Below are positions 54,987 to 64,000 of a DNA stretch of 64,000 nucleotides, in pieces; positions within the stretch are counted from its first letter, which is position 1, and every line of letters begins with the position of its first letter. Below the pieces are notes generated by a model that saw nothing but the letters and a program-made list of their open reading frames with translations, made no database searches and was not told where the DNA came from. Origin of the DNA: Strigops habroptila (taxonomy: Eukaryota; Chordata; Aves; Psittaciformes; Psittacidae); the NCBI RefSeq assembly GCF_004027225.2, contig NC_044301.2, positions 27,308,252-27,372,251 of the forward strand, read 5' to 3'. The translations under genes were made by a program, and so were the position numbers.

Positions 54987-55836
54987 GGTAGGGAAGCCAA
55001 GCAGCTGGGATCACTTGCTAGGGAAGGAGGAACTGACAAAGAGATTGCAAAAGAGAAACAAGCCCTCAGCCTTTGGAGGTGGCTCCTGGCACCTGTGAAG
55101 GAAAAGTTTCCCTAAAAGGACCATGTTATGAGTCGCTCAGCCAACTGGACCACGATAGAGAAAGGCATCCAGTCCCTGAGGGAATCAGCCATTCTAGAGA
55201 TGATCTATCGTAGGCCGGATGCCGGGAATGCATCCATAGATCCAGGTGAAGTCGAATGTACACGACCCATGTGGCGGAAACTTACACGGAGTGCGCCATC
55301 ATCATATGCCCACACATTGGCATCAATGACCTGGAATGACAGAACATCACCAACGGTGGATGAGCTGATTCGTCAACTCCAAGAGTTCAAAGACAATCTC
55401 ACCCCTTCCATCATTTCAGCTGTGGAAAAACTGTCCCAGGAGTTCAAAGAATTGAGACATGATTTATCCAATCTATCCAGCTCCCCACGTGTACCAACCC
55501 ATGTCTCAACTATTAACAGAAGACGCTGTACTGCTCGAGAGAGAAAATATAGGAGGAACACGCCACAGGCCACCCTATGGTTTTACCTGGGGGATCACGG
55601 AGAAGACATGAGAAAGTGGGATGGAAAACCTACCTCAGTTCTGAAAGCAACGGGTGCGTGAACTGAAGAGGAGAACAGCAGTCAAGGATGACCCTCCCAG
55701 GAAAGCTGCTGCTCCAGTCTCTGGTGAGCAGTTTCCCAGATGGAGTGGAAGAGCTGATTTTACTCCAGCTCCTGTGATAAGGAATACTAATCCCTTTCTA
55801 CAAGTCATAAGTGGACAATCTTGTGATCACTATTAG
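54987..55836 (+). pseudogene. gag: ERVL-like gag, C-terminal half
   Basis: A 177-codon frame (55128-55661) starting MSRSANWTTIEKG, with a probable coiled-coil (DELIRQLQEFKDNLTPSII, about residues 78-110) and an Arg-rich RRRCTARERKYRR segment that could bind RNA. A frame change near 55650 leads to a short piece ending at 55836. No CCHC knuckle is seen. In an intact virus this part would cover capsid and RNA-binding roles; that is inference from position. Confidence 0.78.
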
Positions 55837-55857
55837 AGGGGCCCTGCCTCCAGCCAG

Positions 55858-56230
55858 GTGGAGGAGAGGGATAATCGGGTTTACTGGACCGTGTGGCTCA
55901 GATGGCCTGGCACATCAGTCCCACAGGAGTATAAGGATCTAGTAGATACCGGTGCACAATGTACCCTGATGCCATCAAGGTATCAAGGGGTGAAACCCAT
56001 TTATATTTCTGGAGTGACAGGAGGATCCCAAGAGTTGACTGTATTGGAGGCTGAAATCAGCCTGACTGGGAGGAAGTGGTAAAAGCACCCCATTGTGACT
56101 GGTCCAGGGGCTCCATGCATCCTTGGCATAGACTGTCTCAGGAGAGGGTACTTCAAAGACCCAAAAGGGTATAGATGGGCTTTTGGTATCGCTGCCTTGG
56201 AGACAGAGGAAATTAAGCAGCTGTCCACCT
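55858..56230 (+). pseudogene. pol: ERVL-like protease
   Basis: A retropepsin-like aspartic protease. The active-site DTGA is encoded at 55945-55956 in the context [13 protein letters not shown], and the ILGID motif near the C-terminus at about 56120. One in-frame stop (TAA near 56081) interrupts it. Its C-terminal end is cut at 56230 by an LTR fragment, after which pol resumes at 56598. Confidence 0.87.
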
Positions 56231-56597
56231 TGTCCCGCCCTGGGAACACTAGCCAAAGGGGTATTCCATACCACAGCACGTCATGCCGAGTATATAAACC
56301 GGGGGGAGTTACCCGGAAGGCCAGATCACTGCTCGGGTCGGGCTGGGTATCGGTCGGCGGGTGGTGAGCAATTGTATCCTCTCCCCTTGTTATTTCCCTT
56401 ATCATTATTATCATTGGTGGTAGCAGTAGTGGTTTTGTATTATACCTTAGTTACTGGACTGCTCTTATCTCAACCCACGGGAGTTACATTCTTCCGAATC
56501 TCCTCCCCATCCCTCCGGGAGTGGGGGAGGAAGAAGGGGGGAGTGAGCAAGCGGCTGCATGGTTCAGAGTTACCGGCTGGGCTCAAACGACGACACC
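56231..56597 (+). repeat. Chimeric LTR fragment inside pol
   Basis: The 3' part of an ERVL LTR (from TAGCCAAAGGGG at 56250 to AAACGACGACA at 56597) interrupts pol. Its first 17 bases after the junction (TCCCGCCCTGGGAACAC, 56233-56249) are not LTR but match the 5S-like part of gag. The U3 half is missing and no clean target duplication is visible. Confidence 0.83.
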
Positions 56598-58440
56598 TGG
56601 TCTCTCAGAGGATCCTTCTGTTGTGGGGTTGCTGAAGGTCGAAGAACAACAAGTGCCAATCATGACCAAAACAGTGCACCGGCAGCAATATCGCACCAAC
56701 CGAGATTCCCTGATTCCCATCCATAAGCTGATCCATAGGCTGGAGAGCCAAGGAGTGATCAGCAGGACCCGCTCACCCTTTATTAGCCCCATGTGGCCAG
56801 TGCAAAAGTCTAATGGAGAGTGGAGATTAACAGTAGACTATCGTGGCCTGAACGAAGTCACACCACCATTGAGTGCTGACGTACTGGATATGCTAGAACT
56901 TCAATATGAACTGGAGTCATCGGCAGCCACGTGGGATGCCACAAGTGACACTGCCAATGCATTTTTCTCAATCCCTTTGGCAGCAGAATGCAGGCCACAG
57001 TTTACTTATACTTGGAGGGGCGTCCAGTACACTTGGAACTGACTGCCCCAGGGGTGGAAACACAGCCCTACCATGTGCCATGGATTGATCCAGCCTGCAC
57101 TGGAACAGGGGCAAGCTCCAGAACACCTGCAATACATTGATGACATCATCGTGTGGGGTGATATAGCGGAAGAAGTTTTTGAGAAAGGGAGGAAGATAAT
57201 CCAAATCCTGCTGAAGGCCGGTTTTTCCATCAGACGGTGTAAGGTCAAGGGACCTGCACAGGAGATTCAATTTTTGGGAATAAAATGGCAAGATGTGATC
57301 AACAAGGTAACAGCAATGTCTCCACCAACTAACAAGAAAGAAACACAAGCTTTCTTAGGTGTTGTGGGGTTCTGGAGAATGCACATCCCAAATTACAGCC
57401 TGATTGTAAGCCCTCTCTATCACGTGACCCGGAAGAAGAATGATTTCAAACAGGGCCCTGAGCAACAGCAAGCCTTTGAGCAAATTAAACGAGAGAGAGT
57501 TCATGCAGCAGCCCTTGGACCAGTCCGGACTGGGCAAGATATGCAAAATGTGCTCTATAGTGCAGCCGGGGAGAATGGTCCTGCCTGGAGCCTCTGGCAG
57601 AAAGCTCCAGGGGAGACTCGAGGTCGACCCCTTGGCTTGTGGAGTCGGGGATACAGAGGATCGGAGGCCAGCTACACTCCCACTGAAAAAGAGATACTGG
57701 CAGCCTATGAAGGGGTTCGAGCTGCCTCAGAAGTGATTGGCACTGAAGCGCAGCTCCTCCTGGCACCCCGGTTGCCTGTGCTGGGCTGGATGTTCAAAGG
57801 CAGGGTCTCCTCTACACATCATGCAACCGATGCTACATAGAGTAAGTGGGCCGCACTAATTACACTACGAGCTCAAATAGGAAATCCCAGTCATCCAGGA
57901 ATTCTAGAAGTCATCATGGACTGGCCAGAGGGCAAAGATTTTGGGATGTCACCAGAAGAGGAGGTGACGCGTGCTGAAGAGGCCCCACCATATAATGAAC
58001 TGTCAGAGAGTGAAAAGCAATGCGCCTTGTTTACTGATGGGTCCTGCCATATTGTGGGAAAGCATCGGAGATGGAAGGCAGCTGTGTGGAGTCCCCTGGG
58101 ACAAGGTGCAGAAACTGCTGAAGGAGAGGGTGAATCGAGTCAGTTTGCAGAGGTGAAAGCCATCCAGCTGGCCTTGGACATTGCTGAACGAGAAAAATGG
58201 CCAGTACTTTATCTCTCTACTGACTCATGGATGGTGGCAAATGCCCTGTGGGGGTGATTGAAGCAATGGAAGCAGAGTAACCGGCAACGCAGAAGTAAAC
58301 CCATCTGGGCTGCTGCATTGTGGCAAGATATCGCTGCCTGGGTGCAGAACCTGGTGGTGAAGGTACGCCACTTAGATGCTCATGTACCCAAAAGTCGGGC
58401 CACTGAGGAACACCAGAACAACCAACAAATGGATAAAGCT
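56598..58440 (+). pseudogene. pol: ERVL-like reverse transcriptase and RNase H
   Basis: RT starts near 56640; VDYRGLNEVTPP lies at 56840-56880, the YIDD active site at 57133-57144, then thumb and connection (SPPTNKKETQAFLGVVGFW, 57318-57375). RNase H has the expected acidic residues: FTDGSC (58030), FAEVKAI (58145) and STDSW (58215). In-frame stops occur near 57041, 57838 and 58255; otherwise the frame is long (173, 255 and 113 codons). It copies viral RNA to DNA and removes the RNA strand when intact. This is the best-preserved RT in the window. Confidence 0.92.
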
Positions 58441-58781
58441 GCTAAGATTGAAGTGGCTCAGATGGACTTAGATTGGCACCATAAGGGTGAATTATTTTTA
58501 GCCCGGTGGGCCCATGACACCTCAGGCCATCAAGGCAGAGACGCAACATATAGATGGGCTCGTGATCGAGGGGTGGACTTAGCAATGGACACTATTGCCC
58601 AGGTTATTCACGAATGTGAAACATGCTGCAATTAAGCAATCCAAGCGGTTAAAGCCTCTCTGGTATGGAGGACGATGGCTGAAGGACAAATACGGGCAGG
58701 CCTGGCAGACTGACTATATCACACTCCCACCGACCCGCCAAGGCAAGCGCTGTGTGCTTACCATGGTGGAAGCAACCACCA
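58441..58781 (+). pseudogene. pol: ERVL-like integrase N-terminal part
   Basis: Contains the zinc-binding HHCC region (HDTSGHQG, HECETC; 58510-58625), then a two-base deletion relative to the sister copy shifts the frame. The first catalytic aspartate region (QTDYITLP, about 58710) is present, and the sequence stops at 58781 in VEATT, where an opposite-strand CR1 begins. The remaining core is missing. Confidence 0.88.
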
Positions 58782-60655
58782 AGGCTCTGTCCAACCTGTC
58801 CTTGAACACTGCCAGGGATGGAGCATCCACAACCTCCCTGGGCAACCCATTCCAGTGCTTCACCACCCTCACTGTAAAGAACTTCTTCCTTATATCTAAC
58901 CTAAACTTCCCCTGTTTAAGTTTGAAGCCATTACCCCTTGTCCTACCACTACAGTCCCTAAGGAAGAGTCCCTCCCCAGCATCCTTATAGACCCCCTTCA
59001 GATACTGGAAGGCTTCTATGAGGTCTCCATGCAGCCTTCTCTTCTCCAGGCTGAACAGCCCCAACTCTCTCAGCCTGCCTTCATACGGGAGGTGCTCCAG
59101 CCCTCTTATCATCCTTGTGGCCCTCCTCTGGACTTGCTCCAACAGCTCCATGTCCTTTTTATGTTGAGGAGACCAGAACTGTACGCAGTACTCCAAGTGA
59201 GGTCTCACAAGAGCAGAGTAGAGGGGCAGGATCACCTCCTTCGACCTGCTGGTCACGCTTCTTTTGATGCAGCCCAGGATACGGTTGGCTTTCTGGGCTC
59301 CAAGCGCACACTGCTGACTCATGTTAAGCTTCTTGTCAACCAACACCCCCAAGTCCTTCTCCACAGGGCTGCTCTGAATGTCTTCTCTGCCCATCCTGTA
59401 GCAGTGCCTGGGATTGCCCTGACCCAGGTGTAGGACCTTGCACTTGGCTTGGTTAAACTTCATAAGGTTGGCATCGGCCCACCTCTCAAGCGTGTCAAGG
59501 TCCCTCTGGATGGCATCCCTTCCCTCCAGCGTATCAACCGAACCACACAGCTTGGTGTCATCAGCAAACTTGCTGAGGGCGCACTCAATCCCACTGCCCA
59601 TGTCGCCAACAAAGATGTTGAACAGGACCGGTCCCAACACCGATCCCTGAGGGACACCACTTGTTACTGTTTTCCAACTGGACATCGAGCCATTTACCAC
59701 AACTCTTTGCGTGTGGCCATCGAGCCACTTCTTTATCCACCGAGTGGTCCATCTATCAAATTGATGTCTTTCCAATTTAGAAACAAGGATGTTGTGTGGG
59801 ACAGTGTTGAACGCTTTGCACAAGTCCAGGTAGATGACGTCAACTGCTCTGCCCCTGTCCATCAGTTCCGTGGCCCCATCATAGAAGGCAACTGAATTGG
59901 TCAGGCAGGAATCGCCCTTAGTGAAACCATGTTGGCTGTCACCAACCACCTCATTGTTTTTCATGTGCCTTAGCATGCTTTCCAGGAGAAAGTGCTCCAA
60001 CATTTTGCCAGGCACAGAGATGAGGCTGCCTGGTCTGTAGTTCCCCGGGTCTTCCACCTTCCCCTTCTTGAAAATGGGGTGTTATATTACCCTTCTTCCA
60101 GTCATCGGGAACTTCACCTGACTGCCAGGATTTTTCGAATATGATGGACAGTGGCTTAGCAACTTCATTCGCCAGCTCCTTCAGGACCCGCGGATGGATT
60201 TCGTCGGGTCCCATGGGCTTGTGCACGTTCAGGTTCTTAAGATGATCTCGAACCTGATCCTCTCCTACAATGGGCCTAAGGTCTTCATTCTCACAGTCCC
60301 TGCATCTGCTTTCCAAGACTTGGGTGGTGTGGTCAGAGCATTTGCTAGTGAAGACTGAGGCAAAGAAGTCATTAAAAACCTCAGCCTTCTCCAAATCCGT
60401 GATAGCCAGTTCTCCCGATAGCTTCTGGAGAGGGCCCACGTTGTCCCTAGTCTGTCTTTTATTTGCTACGTACCTATAGAATCCTTTCCTGTTATCTTTG
60501 CCATCCCTTGCCAGATTCAATTCTAACTGGGCCTTATCTTTCCTAACCTGGTCCCTAGCTTCCCAGGCAATGTTCCTGTATTCTTCCCAGGCCGCCTGTC
60601 CTCGCTTCCACCTTCTATAAGCTTCTTTTTTCCCTCTAATGGCTTTACTAGCTGC
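58782..60655 (-). mobile_element. Long CR1 without its 3' tail
   Basis: A minus-strand CR1 with the longest ORF2 remnant in the window: 447 codons (60057-58714, the last ~20 read into ERVL DNA). It covers [53 protein letters not shown] and the C-terminus. A second frame (60520-59951) covers the linker ([17 protein letters not shown]). The octamer tail and last ~100 bases are missing at the 58782 border, so a deletion joined it to integrase. The 5' side fades at about 60655. Confidence 0.93.
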
Positions 60656-61253
60656 AGAATATTATACTACTACATACATTTCTGTTTGGGAATGCAATGG
60701 GGAAAATACTTAAGTTGTTTTTTTTTCTGTGGCCAGAACTCATTAAAAATAGAGGTTCTCTTTTTTCAATATATCATGCAATGCACAGAGCCAGTGTGTC
60801 CTGTCCTAGAAACAAAACAAGTTAGTTAAAAAATGTTTATAAAATGTATTTGAAACAATCACTTCTAACATTTAAATCAGTTGACTGGAAATAAAAATTA
60901 GCATTATAATGCACACCAAGTTCAGTTTCGTGTCTCTTTCTTCCTAACGTAGATTTGCTACCACTGCCTGAAGGCTAACAATATCTTCTAGACACTTTAT
61001 CAATAAAAGGGTTTTAGTGAAATAGTACTTTTATATTACAAATGCCTAGAAGTATCTGATCAAAGTCACGATTATGCAACACCTTTGCTCAGTAGTTTGA
61101 CAAATGCAATGTGATTGATCAAACATTAAACTATTGCTCCCATTTCATCTTTCAACACAGTAACTGCTGGGTGAATGCAACAAATGACAATGTGGACAAA
61201 TAAATGCATTTGCTATTGTCATTATAGAACAAATTCCCCCTGGCATTCAAGGC
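60656..61253. other. A/T-rich DNA, nothing recognised
   Basis: About 600 bases without coding potential or known repeat. It separates a CR1 from an ERVL LTR. Confidence 0.5.
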
Positions 61254-61789
61254 TGTCCTGGGTTCAGCAGTAGCAGTCCTTTTTCTCCTTCTTAGTAGCT
61301 GGTGCAGTGCTGTGTTTTCAACTTTAGTCTGGGAACAGTGCTGATAACACCACCAATGTTTTCAGTTGTTGCTCAGAAATGTTTACTCCGACCAAGGACT
61401 TTTTCAGTCTCATGCTCTGCCAGGGAGGAGGGGCACAAGAAACTGGGAGGAAGCAGAGACAGGACACCTGACCCAAACTAGCCAAAGGGCTATTCCATAC
61501 CACAGCACATCATGCCCAGTATAGAAACTGGGGGGAGTTACCCGGAAGGCCAGATCACTGCTCAGGTCGGGCTGGGTATCAGTCGGCAGGTGGTGAGCAA
61601 TTGTATTCTCTCCCCTTGTTATTTCCCTTATCATTATTACGATTGGTGGTAGCAGTAGTAGTTTTGTATGGTACCTTAATTACTGGACTGTTCTTATGTC
61701 AACCCCTGGGATTTACATTCTTTTGATTCTCCTCCCCATCCCTCTGGGATCAGGGAGGGAGGAGTGAGCGAGCGGCTGTGTGGTTGTGA
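61254..61789 (+). repeat. ERVL LTR, 3'-truncated
   Basis: A plus-strand LTR from TGTCCTGGGTTCAGCAGTAG to GGCTGTGTGGTTGTGAGT. The last ~25 bases are replaced by CR1 sequence. The TATA equivalent is mutated (GTATAGAAAC near 61518). Confidence 0.9.
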
Positions 61790-64000
61790 GTTCATCTGTG
61801 GATGAAGTTCTCTGTAGACAGATAGGAGCAGCCTCATGCTCACAGGCCCTTGTCCTCATGAGGGACTTCAACCATCCTGACATCTGTTGGAGGGACGGTA
61901 CAGCGCGGCACAAGCAATCCAGGAGGTTCCTCGATTGTGTGGAAGACAACTTCCTCTTTCAAGCAATAGAGGAGCCGACGAGGAGAGGTGCCATGCTTGA
62001 CCTCGTGCTCACCAACAGGGAGGGGCTGGTTGGGAAAATGATGCTCCAAGGCAGCCTTGGCTGTAGCGATCATGAGATGGTCGAGTTTGAGATCCTCAGG
62101 ACAGTGAGAAGAGCATGCAGCAAGCTCACTGCCCTGGACTTCAAGAGAGCAGACTTTGGCTTCTTCAGGAACCTGCTTAGTAAGGTTCCATGGGATAAAG
62201 CCCTAGAGGGCAGGGGGGCCCAAGACTGCTGGTCGATATTCAAGGATCACCTGCTCCAAGCTCAAGAGTGTTGCTTCCTGACTAGAAGGAGGTGCGGCAG
62301 GAGGGCCAGGAGGCCTCCATGGATGGATAAGGAACTGCTGAGGAAACTTAGAGGGGAAAAAAGAGAAGCTTATAAAAGGTGGAAGCGAGGACAGGCAGCC
62401 TGGAAGAATACAGGGATGTTGTCCGGGAAGCTAGGGACCAGGTCAGGAAAGGTAAGGACTAGTTAGAATTAAATCTGGCAAGGGATGTGAAAGATAACAG
62501 GGAGGGCTTCTATAGGTATGTAGCAAACAAAAGACAGATTAGGAACAATGTGGACCCTCTCCAGAAGCTAACGAGAGAACTGGCTACCCTGGATTTGGAG
62601 AAGGCTGAGGTTCTCAATGACTTCTTTGCCTCAGTCTTCACTTGCAATTGCTCTGACCACACCGCCCAAGTCTTGGAAGGCAGATGCGGGGACTGGGAGA
62701 ATGAAGACCTTAGGCCCACTGTAGGAGAGGATCAGGTTCAAGATCATCTTAAGAACCTGAATGTGCACAAGTCCATAGGACCTGATGAAATCCATCCACG
62801 TGTCCTGAAGGAGCTGGCGAATGAAGTTGCTAAGCCACTGTCCATCATATTTGAACAATCGTGGCAGTCAGGTGAAGTTCCCGATGACTGGAAAAAGGGA
62901 AAATATAACCCCCATTTTCAAGAAGGGGAAAGTGGAAGACCCCGGGAACTACAGACCAGTCAGTCTCACCTCTGTGCCTGGCAAAATCTTGGAGCGGATT
63001 CTCCTGGAAAGCATGCAAAGGCACATGAGAAAAAAGGTGGTTAGTGACAGCCAACATGGCTTCAGTAAGCAGAAATCCTGTCTGACCAATTTGATGGCTT
63101 TCTCTGATGGGTCTGCAGAACTGGCAGATAGGGGCAGAGCAGTTGATGTCATCTACCTGGATTGTGCAAAGCGTTCGACACTGTCCCGCACAACATCCTT
63201 GTCTCTAAATTGGAGAGACATCAATTTGATGGATGGACAACTCGATGGATAAAGTACTGGCTCGATGGCCGCACGCAAAGAGTTGTGGTCAACAGCTCAA
63301 TGTCCAGCTGGAGACGGGAAATGAGTGGTGTCCCTCAGGGATCGGTGTTGGGACCGGTCCTGTTCAACATCTTTGTCAGCAACATGGACAGTGGGATTGA
63401 GTGTGCCCTCAGCAAGTTTGCCAGTGACACTAAGTTATGTGGTTCGGTTGATACGCTGGAGGAAGGGATGCCATCCAGAGGGACCTTGACACGCCTGTGA
63501 CGTGGGCCAATGCCAACCTCATGAAGTTAACCAAGCCAAGCGCAGGTCCTATAACCTGGGTCGGGGCAATCTCAGGCACAGCTACAGGTTGGGCAGAGAA
63601 AAGATTCAGAGCAGCCCTGTGGAGAAAGACTTGGAGGTGATGGTTGATGAGAAACTGAACATGAGCTGGCAGCGTGCGCTTGAAGCCCAGAAAGCCAACC
63701 ATATCCTGGCGGCATCAAAAGAAGCATGACCAGCAGGTCAAAGGAGGTGATCCTGCCCCTCTACTCTGCTCTTGTGAGACCTCACTTGGAGTATTGTGTA
63801 CTGTTCCGGTGTCCTCAGCATAAGAAGGACATGGAGGCTGTTGGAGCAAGTCCAGAGGAGGGCCATGAGGATGATAAGAGGGCTTGAGCACCTCCCGTAT
63901 GAAGACAGGCTGAAAAAGTTGGGGCTGTTCAGCCTGGAGAAGAGAAGGCTGTGTGGAGACCTCATAGCAGCCTTCCAGTATCTGAAGGGGCCTGAAGGGG
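61790..64000 (+). pseudogene. CR1 ORF2, endonuclease to RT, runs off window
   Basis: A 228-codon frame (61780-62466) covers the endonuclease C-terminal half with MRDFNHPDICWRD and SDHEMVEFEIL, so the D and H catalytic motifs are preserved here. Next come the linker (62487-63044; [15 protein letters not shown]) and RT in shifted pieces: [27 protein letters not shown] (63330) and FASDTKLCG (63420), where the active-site box reads FASD. The thumb and C-terminus follow in further frames to the window end. The first third of the endonuclease is missing. Confidence 0.92.

Noticed and set aside
1..64000. CRISPR arrays, bacterial operons or promoters
   Set aside because: Sequence is vertebrate; regular repeats are LTRs, CR1 tails or the gag 81-bp units.

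Overview
This is bird genomic DNA made almost entirely of retroelements. The evidence is dense CR1 LINEs ending in the bird/reptile-type ATTCTATG tail repeats, env-less ERVL-like proviruses primed by tRNA-Lys, and betaretrovirus-like (class II) proviruses with 6-bp target duplications. The only host coding sequence I can support is a 34-nt first coding exon resembling UBAP1 at 36502-36535, inside about 5 kb of ordinary intron-like DNA. UBAP1 is sex-linked in birds as far as I know. A sex-linked gene fragment buried in this many nested retroviruses suggests a W-chromosome segment, but that is an inference.

Layout. 1-4.1 kb: two back-to-back ERVL fragments. 5-17.4 kb: CR1 pieces in both orientations, an ERVL LTR split by a CR1, a complete but coding-poor class II provirus (7887-11172) and two solo LTRs of other families. 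17.4-32.9 kb: a minus-strand ERVL tandem (LTR, internal, shared LTR, partial internal). Its shared LTR is split by a very young class II provirus (18977-23543), and its protease is split by a CR1. The tandem itself sits in an older ERVL. 32.9-37.8 kb: host DNA with the UBAP1-like exon. 37.8-45.4 kb: another minus-strand ERVL broken by two solo LTRs and capped by two CR1s. 45.5-49.6 kb: mostly non-repetitive. 49.6-58.8 kb: CR1 plus a plus-strand ERVL with gag, protease, RT, RNase H and the start of integrase. 58.8-64 kb: two long CR1s and one more LTR.

The most unusual observation concerns the ERVL family. Its gag region contains a 66-nt, sense-oriented, in-frame segment that looks like nucleotides 1-66 of 5S rRNA. 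It is present in four copies (18280-18345, 30647-30712, 52103-52168, 54055-54120), while a related older copy (about 32170) lacks it and is 78 nt shorter there. The same family has a conserved hydrophobic ORF of about 100 codons between primer-binding site and gag, and a mucin-like Thr/Ala/Pro repeat in gag whose length differs among copies. Every viral reading frame seen is broken by stops, frameshifts or deletions; none looks replication-competent. The young class II provirus has LTRs differing at 1 of 391 positions but a deleted pol core, so it must have been copied in trans.

All identities and boundaries were judged by eye; no searches were run. Family names (ERVL, class II, CR1) rest on motif, primer site and duplication length.
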